From: Chloroflexota bacterium
GTDB taxonomy: Bacteria; Chloroflexota; Limnocylindria; Limnocylindrales; CSP1-4
Assembly (NCBI GenBank): GCA_021783095.1
Contig: JAJXUG010000036.1
Span: 1-37,307, forward strand
Reading direction: 5' to 3'
Length of the DNA stretch: 37,307 nucleotides
In this document: positions 6,983-15,116 of the stretch, piece after piece
Layout: each line of letters opens with the position of its first letter
Position numbering within the stretch: the first letter of the stretch is position 1
The notes under the pieces: generated by a model
Seen by the model: the letters and a program-made list of their open reading frames with translations, nothing else
Told to the model about the DNA's origin: nothing
The model's database searches: none
Translations under genes and position numbers: made by a program

Positions 6983-8368
6983 ATGGCCAGCGCCGCACCT
7001 CGACGCACCAAGTTCATCCTGGACGAGGAGCGGATCCCGCGGTCCTGGTACAACATCGCGGCCGACCTGATGTCGGTGGGCATCCAGATGGCGCCGCCGC
7101 TCCATCCGGGGACCATGCAGCCGATCGGGCCCGCGGACCTGGCGCCGCTGTTCCCGATGGGGCTGATCCTCCAGGAGGTGTCCACGGACCGGGAGATCGA
7201 GATCCCGGACCCGGTCCGCGACGCGTACCAGCTCTACCGCCCGTCGCCGCTCTACCGCGCCCACCGCCTGGAGCGCGCGCTCGACACCCCAGCCCACATC
7301 TACTACAAGTACGAGGGCGTCAGCCCGGCGGGCAGCCACAAGCCGAACACGGCGCTGGCGCAGGCCTTCTTCAACAAGCAGGAGGGCGTGAAGCGCCTCG
7401 CAACCGAGACCGGCGCCGGGCAGTGGGGGAGCGCCCTCGCCTTCGCGGGAGCGGTGTTCGGCCTCGAGGTCAAGGTCTACATGGTCCGCGCGAGCTACGA
7501 CCAGAAGCCGTACCGCCGGATGCTCATGGAGACCTACGGCGCGTCCGTCGTCGCGAGCCCGAGCATGACCACCAACTATGGGCGGCGCGTGCTGGCCGAG
7601 ACGCCGGAATCGAATGGCTCGCTGGGCATCGCGATCAGCGAGGCGGTCGAGGACGCAGCGACACGCGACGACACCAAGTACGCGCTGGGCTCGGTCCTCA
7701 ACCACGTGATGCTGCACCAGACGGTCATCGGCCTCGAGGCGCAGCAGCAGATGGAGATGGCCGGCGAGCGGCCGGACGTGATCATCGCGTGCGCCGGCGG
7801 CGGGTCGAACTTCGCCGGTCTCACGTTCCCGTTCGTGGGCGAGAACCTGCGCGGCGAGGCGAACTACCGCGTCGTCGCGGCTGAGCCCGAGGCGGCGCCG
7901 TCGCTGACCCGCGGCGTCTACGCGTACGACTTCGGCGACACCGGCAAGATGGCGCCGATCGTCAAGATGCACACCCTGGGCTCGGACTTCATGCCGGAGC
8001 CGATCCACGCGGGCGGGCTGCGCTACCACGGCATGTCGCCCCTGGTCTCGCTGCTCAAGGAGCACGACCTGATCGAGGCGCGCAGCGTCCACCAGGTTGC
8101 GTGCTTCGAAGCGGGCGTCCAGTTCGCACGGACCGAGGGCATCCTGCCGGCGCCCGAGAGCAACCACGCGATCAAGGTCGCGGTGGACGAGGCGCTCGAG
8201 GCCAAGGAGCGAGGCGAGTCCCGGGTCATCCTGTTCAACCTCTCGGGCCACGGCCACTTCGACCTGGTGAGCTACGAGCGGTACCTGCAGGGCGCCCTCG
8301 AGGACTACGAGTACCCGGCGGAGCGCGTGGCCGAGTCGCTGGCGTCGCTGCCGAAGGTGCCCGCCTGA
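6983..8368 (+). CDS. trpB2: TrpB2-type tryptophan synthase beta chain
   Basis: PLP enzyme joining indole and serine to give tryptophan. The 461-residue length and the long N-terminal extension (about 1-80) fit the TrpB2 subfamily, not the TrpB that pairs with TrpA. The PLP-binding Lys is K120 in GSHKPNTA, the catalytic Glu is E142 in ETGAGQWG, and the phosphate loop is GGGSN (272-276) in ACAGGGSNFAG. No trpA or other trp gene is nearby. TrpB2 proteins are thought to act alone, salvaging free indole or using other substrates. The gene has its own promoter and terminator hairpin, so it is probably monocistronic. A zinc-ribbon gene and tyrA follow. Confidence 0.95.
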   Translation: MASAAPRRTKFILDEERIPRSWYNIAADLMSVGIQMAPPLHPGTMQPIGPADLAPLFPMGLILQEVSTDREIEIPDPVRDAYQLYRPSPLYRAHRLERALDTPAHIYYKYEGVSPAGSHKPNTALAQAFFNKQEGVKRLATETGAGQWGSALAFAGAVFGLEVKVYMVRASYDQKPYRRMLMETYGASVVASPSMTTNYGRRVLAETPESNGSLGIAISEAVEDAATRDDTKYALGSVLNHVMLHQTVIGLEAQQQMEMAGERPDVIIACAGGGSNFAGLTFPFVGENLRGEANYRVVAAEPEAAPSLTRGVYAYDFGDTGKMAPIVKMHTLGSDFMPEPIHAGGLRYHGMSPLVSLLKEHDLIEARSVHQVACFEAGVQFARTEGILPAPESNHAIKVAVDEALEAKERGESRVILFNLSGHGHFDLVSYERYLQGALEDYEYPAERVAESLASLPKVPA

Positions 8369-8380
8369 CGTTGGGTCCGT

Positions 8381-8401
8381 CGCTCGCCCCGGCGGCGAGC
8401 G
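8381..8401 (+). terminator. Hairpin after trpB2
   Basis: CGCTCGCC (8381-8388) pairs perfectly with GGCGAGCG (8394-8401) around a 5-nt loop, 12 nt after the trpB2 stop. There is no U-tract. Confidence 0.5.
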
Positions 8402-8466
8402 CTGGACGACCTCCGCGGCACACGCCTGCCGTGCGCCGCGGCCTGGTCAACGCTCAGGATCCGCAC

Positions 8467-8730
8467 GTGCCCAAGCTCGCCTGCCACGCCTGCGGTCGTG
8501 AGGTCTGCGCGGTCTCCCCGCTCGAGGCCCTGTTCGCGGAGGAGCGGCGCTGCCCGCACTGCGGCGCGTTCCTCGCGGCGGACCGACAGCAGGGCGACCG
8601 ACGCGTGCGGATGCGTCGCTCGCCCTGGCGGGTGAGTCGGCTCAGACTCGGAATGGGGCCTCCTGAGCGTGACTCAGGCGCGCAGGTGCAGCCTCTGAGT
8701 TCCAGTCGTGCGGCAACGCCCCAGATTTGA
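8467..8730 (+). CDS. Small zinc-ribbon protein
   Basis: An 87-residue protein begins at GTG 8467 (AGGA at 8456-8459 as ribosome binding site) with two CxxC knuckles, CHAC and CPHC, about 21 residues apart. This is a classic zinc-ribbon arrangement. It continues with a charged Arg/Asp-rich stretch (DRQQGDRRVRMRR). The pattern EERRCPHCGAFL followed by an Arg-rich tail resembles short conserved hypothetical proteins I recall from Chloroflexota-like genomes; that is memory, not a search. The last 35 or so residues are of unlike composition, and a 6-bp hairpin (8662-8678) falls inside them, so the true 3' end could differ through a frameshift. Function unknown; nucleic-acid binding is the simplest guess. 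Confidence 0.6.
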   Translation: MPKLACHACGREVCAVSPLEALFAEERRCPHCGAFLAADRQQGDRRVRMRRSPWRVSRLRLGMGPPERDSGAQVQPLSSSRAATPQI

Positions 8731-8808
8731 GTCGGACGCGACTCGCGGGCCACGGCACGGACCGCGGGCTGATTCGCCTGTCGCCCTCGCCCCCAGGGGC
8801 CCCGGCGT

Positions 8809-8814
8809 GATAAT
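8809..8814 (+). promoter_or_regulatory. -10 element (GATAAT) for tyrA, leaderless spacing
   Basis: GATAAT ends 6 nt before the tyrA ATG and no ribosome binding site is present, so transcription probably starts at or next to the start codon. Confidence 0.55.
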
Positions 8815-8820
8815 CGGGGC

Positions 8821-9780
8821 ATGCGCGTCGCCCTGCTCGGACTCGGCCTGATCGGCGGATCGGTGGCGCGCGCCCTGCGCGCGGCCGGGGATGACTGGTG
8901 GGTGGGGGCGTGGACGCCCTCGGGGACGGGGCCGAGGCAGGCGCTGGCAGCGGGTGCGATCGACGCCGCCTTCTCATCGGCGAGGGACCTGCTCGGCGAA
9001 GCGGACCTCATCGTCCTCGCCGCACCGCCGCTCGCCTGCGTCGGCCTCATCGGCCGTCTCGCCGGCACGTGGCGAGACGCCATCCGGCCGGATGCCACGG
9101 TGACCGACGTGGCGTCGACCAAGGCCGAGCTCGAGCGAGTCGCCCGGGACACCGGACTCCGCTGGGTGGGCGGCCACCCCATGGCCGGGCGGGAGACGAG
9201 CGGCTTCGAGGCCTCGGAGGCGACCCTGTTCCGCGACCGGCCCTGGATCATCACCGCGGCACAGGGCGGCGGCGACCCGACGAGGGTGGAGGCGCTGGCG
9301 TTCGCGTGCGGCGCCAGGCCCATCTTCATGGACGCCGCCCGGCACGACCGCCTCGTCGCCTCGATCAGCCACCTGCCCCTGCTCACCTCGGTGATGCTCG
9401 TCGAGGCGGTGACCGGGCTGCCGGGCATTGAGGACCGCGACTGGGCAGCCGCGAGAGAGCTCGCGGCTGGCGGCTGGCGCGACACCACGCGCCTCGCTCG
9501 CGGCGACACCGCGATGGGCGCCGAGATCTTCGCGACCAACGCCGATCGGCTGGCCGAGCGCCTGCGTGCCTATCGCGGCCGGCTCGACGCATGGCTGGAG
9601 CTGCTCGAGGCGCCCGGCGGTGCCGATCCGGCCGCGATCCGCGAGCGCCTGGGGGCAGCCCGCGAGCGGCTCGAGGCTCCGCCGCACGGCCAGCCCGACG
9701 AGCTGCGGCTGCCCGCGCACAAGCAGCCGCACTCGCCGGACGTCCCGGCGCACCGCCAGCCCGACGAGCCGGGGCCCTGA
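8821..9780 (+). CDS. tyrA: Prephenate/arogenate dehydrogenase TyrA
   Basis: NAD(P)-dependent dehydrogenase of tyrosine biosynthesis converting prephenate to 4-hydroxyphenylpyruvate (or arogenate to tyrosine). The Rossmann motif GLGLIGGS (7-14) opens the protein, AAPP (67-70) closes the nucleotide fold, and the catalytic His is H119 in GGHPMAGRETSG. The helical C-terminal domain (about 155-280) includes the HLPLLTSVML segment. Total length is 319 residues. The end is unusual: residues 287-319 are three 11-residue repeats rich in Pro, His and Gln, and there is no ACT domain, so classical tyrosine feedback through ACT is not expected. The ATG at 8821 is fixed by the Rossmann strand starting at residue 2. 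The downstream MutT-like gene begins 4 nt after the stop, so the two are cotranscribed. Confidence 0.94.
   Translation: MRVALLGLGLIGGSVARALRAAGDDWWVGAWTPSGTGPRQALAAGAIDAAFSSARDLLGEADLIVLAAPPLACVGLIGRLAGTWRDAIRPDATVTDVASTKAELERVARDTGLRWVGGHPMAGRETSGFEASEATLFRDRPWIITAAQGGGDPTRVEALAFACGARPIFMDAARHDRLVASISHLPLLTSVMLVEAVTGLPGIEDRDWAAARELAAGGWRDTTRLARGDTAMGAEIFATNADRLAERLRAYRGRLDAWLELLEAPGGADPAAIRERLGAARERLEAPPHGQPDELRLPAHKQPHSPDVPAHRQPDEPGP
9679..9777 (+). repeat. Three in-frame 33-bp repeats encoding the TyrA tail
   Basis: Residues 287-297, 298-308 and 309-319 of TyrA align as P(P/A)HxQP(D/H) followed by four variable residues. The repeat occupies exactly the last 33 codons before the stop. Confidence 0.65.
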
Positions 9781-9784
9781 GGGG

Positions 9785-10375
9785 ATGGCCAATCCCGACG
9801 AACTGGTCCTGGTCATCCCGCGCGACGCCCTCGTCCCCGGCGACGGGTGGACGGGCGTGAGGAGGATGGACCTCACCGACGCGCTCGCCACCGTCACTCG
9901 AGAGGGCCGCTTCATGCGGCGCGGGGACGCCGAGGACGACCCCACGCACAAGCAGGTGATCCCGTATCTGGTGCTGCGCGACGGCGAGCGCTGGTTCCTC
10001 ATGCGCCGCACCCGTGCCGGCGGCGACGCACGGCTCCACGACCTCGGCTCGATTGGGGTGGGCGGGCACCTCAACCCCGGCGACGGCGACGTTGCGGGCG
10101 GCCTGCGACGGGAGTGGCACGAGGAGGTCGAGGCCGACTTCGTGCCCGAGTTCACCCCCATCGGCCTGCTCAACGACGACACCACGCCTGTGGGCGCCGT
10201 GCATGTCGGCTTCGTCTACACCGCCGACGCGGCCGGCCGCCCGGTCGCCATCAAAGAGATCGACAAGCTCACCGGCGCCTTCGCCACGACCGAGGAGGTC
10301 GCCGCTGTGGGCGACGGCCTCGAGACGTGGAGTCGGCTCGCCTTCGGGGCACTGACCGAGCGGCACGCCCGGTAG
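9785..10375 (+). CDS. MutT/NUDIX-like predicted phosphoesterase (COG4112-like)
   Basis: The 196-residue protein has a NUDIX-like region with GGHLNPGDGD leading into LRREWHEEVEADF, where REWHEEV matches the REUXEE core of the NUDIX box. The spacing and the first acidic residue of the box differ from the consensus GX5E. The order, an N-terminal VLVIPRDAL strand, HKQVIPYLVLRDGERWFLMRRT, SIGVGGHLN, then the helix, matches the COG4112 'predicted phosphoesterase, MutT family' as I remember it. It starts at ATG 9785, 4 nt after tyrA, and is likely translated from the same message. Substrate unknown; a nucleotide or phosphorylated metabolite is expected for the family. Confidence 0.8.
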   Translation: MANPDELVLVIPRDALVPGDGWTGVRRMDLTDALATVTREGRFMRRGDAEDDPTHKQVIPYLVLRDGERWFLMRRTRAGGDARLHDLGSIGVGGHLNPGDGDVAGGLRREWHEEVEADFVPEFTPIGLLNDDTTPVGAVHVGFVYTADAAGRPVAIKEIDKLTGAFATTEEVAAVGDGLETWSRLAFGALTERHAR

Positions 10376-10411
10376 GGTCAGGCGGCCCGGGCGGGGCCTT
10401 GGACCGGGTGC

Positions 10412-10417
10412 CATACT
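10412..10417 (+). promoter_or_regulatory. Possible -10 element (CATACT) for the NfeD-stomatin operon
   Basis: CATACT ends 13 nt before the ATG at 10431, giving a leader of only about 7 nt with a weak GGCAGG. TAGGGT just after the preceding stop is an alternative. Confidence 0.4.
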
Positions 10418-10430
10418 CGGGGCAGGTCTG

Positions 10431-11846
10431 ATGAGCGAACACCTTTCGAGCTCTCGTCGCAGGCTGACCCGCGCCCTCGTCGCGGCGGGCCTGCTGCTCA
10501 TCGCCCTCGTCGCCCCGGCGCACGCCGGGTCGGGTGGGGTCGTGGTCCTCACCGCGGACGGTGTCGTCGACAACGTCATGGCCGGCTACCTCAGCGACGG
10601 CATCGCCTCGGCGGCGTCGGGGGGTGCCTCGGCGGTGGTGATCGAGCTCAACACGCCCGGCGGCTCCCTCGACGCGATGACCGAGATCACCCAGGCGGAG
10701 CTGGACGCCACGATCCCCGTGATCGTCTGGGTGGCCCCCGCCGGCGGCTGGGCCGCGAGCGCGGGCACGTTCATCGCCCTGGCCGGAAACCTCACCTACA
10801 TGGCGCCCGGCAGCAGCATCGGCGCCGCCTCTCCGGTGGACGCCAACGGCAACGACATCACCGGCACCGAGGGCCAGAAGGTCAAGAGCTTCACGACCTC
10901 CATGATCAGCTCCATCGCGCAGACCCGCGGCCGCAACGTGTCGTGGGCCGCGTCGGCCGTGCAGAGCGCCGTCTCGGCCACCGCCACCGAGGCCGTCGCG
11001 GCGGGCGTGGTGGACGGGATCGCGGGGACCCTCCCGGACGTGCTCGCGGCCGCACAGGGTCGCCAGGTCACGACCAAGGCCGGGCCCGTGACCGTCGATG
11101 TCGCGGGCAAGCCGATCATCGACGCCTCGATGAACCTCGGCCTGTCGCTGCTGCACCTGCTCGCCGACCCGAACATCGCGTTCGTGCTGTTCGTCGTCGG
11201 CCTGGCAGGGCTCATCATCGAGTTCGTCCACCCCACGGTGATCGCGGGGATCCTCGGCGGGCTCAGCCTGATCCTCTCGTTCATCGGCTTCGGCAGCCTG
11301 CCGCTCAACGTCGCCGGCCTGCTGCTCATCGGCTTCGGCATGGTCCTGTTCCTGCTCGAGACGCAGATCACCAGCCACGGCCTCCTCACGCTGGGAGGCG
11401 TCACCTCGCTCGTGCTCGGCGCCTCGGTGCTCTACCGCCCGGCCGGCGTCAGCCCGTTCGAGCCCGTGGTGGGCGTGGCCTGGCCGGTCATCCTCACCGC
11501 CGCCGTGTCGACCGGCCTGTTCGGCGTCGGGATCACGCTCGCCGCCATGCGGATCCGGCGGATGCCATCGCCGCGCGAGGGCGTCGGCACAGCCCTGCCG
11601 ATCGGCACCGAGGGCGTCGTCCAGGCGCCGCTCAGGCCGCTCGGGACCGCGTACCTCGGCGGCGAGACCTGGAGCGCGCGGAGTGTCGACGGACGCGAGC
11701 TGGGCCGCGACACGAAGGTGCGGCTCGTCGCGATGGACCGCCTGGTCGCGGTGGTCGCCCCCGTGGCGGAGGTCGCCAACACGCAGTCCCAGCAGACCAC
11801 AGGCACGAGCCCGGCGACGGTTGTTCCGCCGGCCGGCCATCCGTAA
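10431..11846 (+). CDS. NfeD-family membrane serine protease (ClpP-like domain, TM domain, NfeD OB fold)
   Basis: The 471-residue membrane protein has a signal segment (about 12-32, ending APAHA), then an extracytoplasmic ClpP-class protease domain. NTPGGSLDAM forms the oxyanion region, and the likely nucleophile is S110 in WAASAGTF. Lys150 or Lys152 (GQKVKS) is the likely general base. A four- to five-helix membrane region follows (about 235-370), then a C-terminal NfeD OB-like domain (about 385-455: GTEGVVQAPL, ending in RLVAVV). Known long NfeD proteases (1510-N type) cleave the C-terminal part of their partner stomatin. Here the stomatin gene begins 18 nt downstream, matching that partnership. 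It probably acts in membrane protein quality control or membrane microdomain function. Confidence 0.92.
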   Translation: MSEHLSSSRRRLTRALVAAGLLLIALVAPAHAGSGGVVVLTADGVVDNVMAGYLSDGIASAASGGASAVVIELNTPGGSLDAMTEITQAELDATIPVIVWVAPAGGWAASAGTFIALAGNLTYMAPGSSIGAASPVDANGNDITGTEGQKVKSFTTSMISSIAQTRGRNVSWAASAVQSAVSATATEAVAAGVVDGIAGTLPDVLAAAQGRQVTTKAGPVTVDVAGKPIIDASMNLGLSLLHLLADPNIAFVLFVVGLAGLIIEFVHPTVIAGILGGLSLILSFIGFGSLPLNVAGLLLIGFGMVLFLLETQITSHGLLTLGGVTSLVLGASVLYRPAGVSPFEPVVGVAWPVILTAAVSTGLFGVGITLAAMRIRRMPSPREGVGTALPIGTEGVVQAPLRPLGTAYLGGETWSARSVDGRELGRDTKVRLVAMDRLVAVVAPVAEVANTQSQQTTGTSPATVVPPAGHP

Positions 11847-11864
11847 CCGCACAGGGAGGGATCA

Positions 11865-12770
11865 GTGGACGGCCCGATCGCACTGGCCATCGTCGTACTC
11901 GTCATCCTCGCGCTGCTCATGCTCATGTACCTCTCGGTCAGGGTCGTGAACCAGTACGAGCGGCTGGTGATCAAGCGGCTCGGCAGGATGAGCGAGAGCC
12001 TCGTCCGGGAGCCCGGGCTCCGGTTCCTGATCCCGTTCGTCGACCGCCCGACCAAGGTCGACATGCGCGAGAACTTCATCGAGGTCCCGAGCCAGACCAC
12101 GATCACCAAGGACAACGCCCCGATCAACGTCGACTTCCTGATCTACTGGCGCATCTCGGACCCGCTCAAGAGCGTGCGGGACGTCTTCTACTTCGCCGGC
12201 GCCCTCCAGGGCGTCGCGACGACGACCCTGCGCGCGGTCATCGGCGACATCAGCCTCGACGAGGTGCTCTCCAAGCGCGAGCAGATCAACGAGGTGCTGC
12301 GGACCAAGCTGGACGAGGTCACCGAGCGCTGGGGCGGCAAGGTCACCACGGTCGAGATCCGCGAGATCATCCCGCCGCGCGACGTCCAGGACGCGATGAA
12401 CCGGCAGCTGTCGGCCGAGCGCACGCGGCGCGCCGTGATCACCGAGTCCGAGGGCGCGCGGCAGTCCGCGATCAACGTGGCCGAGGGCCAGAAGCAGTCG
12501 GCCATCCTCCAGGCCGAGGGCGACCGACAGGCCGCCATCCTGCGCGCCGAGGGGTTCAGCCAGGCGCTCGAGCGCATCTTCGCCGCGGCCCACCAGATCG
12601 ACGAGAAGACGATGGCGCTCCAGTACCTCGAGGCGCTCAAGGCCCTCGGCGCCAGCCCGTCAACGAAGTTCCTGATCCCGACCGAGTTCATGTCGCTCGC
12701 CCAGAAGATCGGCGACTACGTGGAGCGCGGGGTGGGCCCGGCCTCCGGCCAGGACGCTGCCGCCCAGTGA
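11865..12770 (+). CDS. Stomatin-like SPFH/Band 7 protein
   Basis: The 301-residue protein has one N-terminal membrane segment (about 5-25), an SPFH domain (VVNQYERLVIKRLGRM... through PPRDVQDAMNRQ), and an Ala/Glu/Gln-rich helix of repeated EGxxQxAI units (about 190-235) that forms the stomatin oligomerisation coil. A short C-terminal segment (TKFLIPTEFMSL) is typical of prokaryotic stomatins and is the family site for cleavage by NfeD-type proteases. The start is GTG 11865 with AGGGAGG about 7 nt upstream. It overlaps the next gene by GTGA. Expected role: scaffold of membrane microdomains together with the upstream protease. Confidence 0.94.
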   Translation: MDGPIALAIVVLVILALLMLMYLSVRVVNQYERLVIKRLGRMSESLVREPGLRFLIPFVDRPTKVDMRENFIEVPSQTTITKDNAPINVDFLIYWRISDPLKSVRDVFYFAGALQGVATTTLRAVIGDISLDEVLSKREQINEVLRTKLDEVTERWGGKVTTVEIREIIPPRDVQDAMNRQLSAERTRRAVITESEGARQSAINVAEGQKQSAILQAEGDRQAAILRAEGFSQALERIFAAAHQIDEKTMALQYLEALKALGASPSTKFLIPTEFMSLAQKIGDYVERGVGPASGQDAAAQ

Positions 12771-13747
12771 TCCGGCGCGTTCTTGTGGCGACGGCGGCCC
12801 TCGTGGCCGCCGTCTTCTCGATCGGCCCGGTCAGCGACCGCCTCGCCCGCCGGCTGATGGCGGCGCCGAGGCGATTGCCCGAGGAGGCCGGCATGGCCGT
12901 GCTCCTCGACCGGCTCGGGGGCGAGGTGGTCCGCCTGCGCTCGCGTGACGGCATCCGCCTCACCGGCCGCTGGCTGGCGGCCGAGGTCGCCGACGATGGA
13001 TGGCAGGCCGACCCGCGCGAGGCGATCCTGCTGCTCCACGGCTACAGCGGCTCGGTGACGCCTGACCTCGTTGAGCTCGGGCCGTTCCTGCGGCGGACCG
13101 CCGGGGTGCTCGGCCTCGACTTCCGCGGCCACGGTGGATCCGACGACGCGCCGACGACCTTCGGGCTCGACGAGGTCGAGGACGTCGCGGGCGCTCTCGC
13201 CTGGCTGGGCGAGCGGGGCGTGCGCCGGGTGGCGCTGGTCGGCTCCTCGATGGGCGGGATCACTGCGATCGCCGCCACCGCGGTCCTGGGCGACGGGCGG
13301 CTGCCCGCGGCCGACCTGGACCCTGACGCCCCGGTCGCCACCGTGGGCGCCCCTCGGCCGCGTATCGTCGCGGTCATCGCGGACTCGGCGTCGCCCGAGC
13401 TCGCGCTCGTCGTCGGGCGGCGCCTGGGCCTGCGCGGCGGCGTGAGGCTGGCGGGCCAGGCCTTCTCGCGGTTCCCGCGGATCGTCGGGGGCGACCCGCG
13501 CTCGACGCAGCCCATCGCGATGGTCCCCATGCTCGAGGACGTGCCGCTCCTGCTGGTGCACGGCGGCGCCGACCGGCTGATCCCGCGCAAGGCCGCGGCG
13601 CAACTGGCCGCCGCAGCGCCCCAGGGCACGCGCCACCTCGTCGTCGCGGGTGCCGGCCACGGCGAGCCCCATGCCAAGGACCCCGAGGCGTGGGAGGCCG
13701 CGGCGTCGGACCTGCTGCGGACTGCCTTCGCCACGGCTCGAGACTAG
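12767..13747 (+). CDS. Membrane-anchored alpha/beta hydrolase
   Basis: The 326-residue protein begins with a hydrophobic segment (about 3-20, VLVATAALVAAVFSIG), then an alpha/beta hydrolase fold: LLLHGYSGS (oxyanion strand), DFRGHGGSD, nucleophile S161 in GSSMGG, Asp D269 in HGGADRLIP and His H298 in GAGHGEPH. The triad is complete. It starts at GTG 12767 in a GTGA overlap with the stomatin gene, so it is translationally coupled and belongs to that operon. The substrate is unknown; with this membrane context a lipid or acyl ester is plausible, but that is inference. Genes of this type are often annotated as alpha/beta fold hydrolase or serine aminopeptidase. Confidence 0.88.
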   Translation: MIRRVLVATAALVAAVFSIGPVSDRLARRLMAAPRRLPEEAGMAVLLDRLGGEVVRLRSRDGIRLTGRWLAAEVADDGWQADPREAILLLHGYSGSVTPDLVELGPFLRRTAGVLGLDFRGHGGSDDAPTTFGLDEVEDVAGALAWLGERGVRRVALVGSSMGGITAIAATAVLGDGRLPAADLDPDAPVATVGAPRPRIVAVIADSASPELALVVGRRLGLRGGVRLAGQAFSRFPRIVGGDPRSTQPIAMVPMLEDVPLLLVHGGADRLIPRKAAAQLAAAAPQGTRHLVVAGAGHGEPHAKDPEAWEAAASDLLRTAFATARD

Positions 13748-13773
13748 ACGCGGGCGCCACGCGATCGGGTCCG

Positions 13774-13828
13774 TATACTGCTTCGCACGGTGGGGCGCCA
13801 AGCGCCGTGGCAGCTGAGTTGCAGGAGG
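13774..13828 (+). promoter_or_regulatory. -10 element (TATACT) and strong ribosome binding site (AGGAGG) for the REC-CpaE gene
   Basis: TATACT at 13774-13779 is a near-consensus -10, giving a leader of about 47 nt. AGGAGG (13823-13828) lies 4 nt before the ATG at 13833. The in-frame TTG at 13830 is too close to the ribosome binding site to be the start. Confidence 0.6.
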
Positions 13829-13832
13829 TTTG

Positions 13833-15005
13833 ATGGCCGGGAAGGTGCTCGTCGTTGACGACGACGCGAGCGTCCAGCGACTCCTGCAGCAGACGCTGCG
13901 CGGTGAGGGCTACGAGGTCCTCATCGCCACCGAGGCGACCGAGGCGCTGCGCCTCTGGCAGCAGGAGGGGCCGGTCCTGGTCCTCCTCGACGTGACCCTC
14001 CCCGGCGTGGACGGCTACGACCTCGCCGTGCGCATCCGCGGCGCTGAGCCGGCCGGCCGACACGTCCCGATCATCATGCTCACGTCAGACCGCGACGTGT
14101 CGCAGAAGGTCAAGTCCCTGCGCTCGGGCGCTGACGACTACCTGGTCAAGCCCTTCCACCCCGCCGAGCTCCTGGCGCGCATCAAGGCGCTCCTGGCGCG
14201 GTTCGGCCCAGGCGATTCGCTCGTCGGGCGTCCGCCGATGGGGCGCATCCACGCCTACTACGGGGCGAAGGGCGGCGTCGGGACGACGACGATCGCGATC
14301 AACACGGCGATCGCGCTGCGCTCCCTCGACCGGCGGGTGGTGCTCGTCGACGGCAACCTCCAGTTCGGCGACCACCGTGTGTTCATGGACCTGGCGAACG
14401 ACCGCAAGAGCATCGTGGACGCGGTGAGCGCCCCCTCGATCGACGCGGACCTGCTGCGCGGTGTCATCCAGTCGCACGAATCGGGCGTGGACCTCCTGCT
14501 GGCGCCGCCGACGCCCGAGGCCGCGGACCTCGTCACCGCGGCCCACATGCACGAGATCCTGACGGTCCTCGCCACGATGTACGACTACGTCATCGTGGAC
14601 ATCGACAAGCGCCTCGACGAGCTCAACCTGATGATCCTCGACATCGCGGAGACCATCTTCGCGGTGATGACCGCGGACCTCTCGTGCCTCAAGAACGTGC
14701 GTCTGGTGCTGGGTACGATCGGCCACCTGGGCTACCAGTCGGGCAAGCTCAAGCTGGTGCTCAACCGCTCGAACGCCTACACGGGCATCAACGTCAAGAG
14801 CGCGGAGGGCGCCTTGCGCCAGCCCATCGAGCACCAGATCGTGAACGAGTACCGGGGGGCGATCTCGGCGCTCAACACCGGCGCCCCGTTCATGGCCGTC
14901 AAGGCGGATTCGGTGCTCGGGCGCTCGGTGCTCGACTTCGCCAAGGCGCTCGACAAGGCGCCTGCCCGCAGCGCTCCGCAGCTGGCGCCCGGCCAGGCGC
15001 GCTAG
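13833..15005 (+). CDS. Response regulator receiver domain fused to a CpaE/MinD-type ATPase
   Basis: In this 390-residue protein residues 1-125 are a full receiver domain: acidic triad D9-D10, phospho-acceptor D53 in LLDVTLPG, T84 and K106 in YLVKPF. Residues 137-385 are a ParA/MinD-superfamily ATPase with deviant Walker A KGGVGTTT (146-153), a DGNLQFGD segment like the DxDLQFGD of CpaE, and DYVIVDID as Walker B. CpaE-type proteins localise Tad/Flp pilus machinery at the cell pole and often have a receiver-like N terminus that has lost phosphorylation residues. Here the receiver residues look intact. No tad, cpa or histidine kinase genes are adjacent, so it is an orphan in this window, possibly controlling pilus placement or another polar process. 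Confidence 0.9.
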   Translation: MAGKVLVVDDDASVQRLLQQTLRGEGYEVLIATEATEALRLWQQEGPVLVLLDVTLPGVDGYDLAVRIRGAEPAGRHVPIIMLTSDRDVSQKVKSLRSGADDYLVKPFHPAELLARIKALLARFGPGDSLVGRPPMGRIHAYYGAKGGVGTTTIAINTAIALRSLDRRVVLVDGNLQFGDHRVFMDLANDRKSIVDAVSAPSIDADLLRGVIQSHESGVDLLLAPPTPEAADLVTAAHMHEILTVLATMYDYVIVDIDKRLDELNLMILDIAETIFAVMTADLSCLKNVRLVLGTIGHLGYQSGKLKLVLNRSNAYTGINVKSAEGALRQPIEHQIVNEYRGAISALNTGAPFMAVKADSVLGRSVLDFAKALDKAPARSAPQLAPGQAR

Positions 15006-15028
15006 GCGGTTCCTCGGTCCGGCACGAT

Positions 15029-15045
15029 CTGTCGCACCGCGACAG
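15029..15045 (+). terminator. Hairpin after the REC-CpaE gene
   Basis: CTGTCGC (15029-15035) pairs with GCGACAG (15039-15045) around a 3-nt loop, 24 nt after the stop. No U-tract follows. Confidence 0.45.
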
Positions 15046-15116
15046 CCCGCGCGCCCGGACGCCACAAGGCGAGTCGGCGCGAAGCCGCGCATAAGCGCGC
15101 GGTGAGCGCCGCGGCC

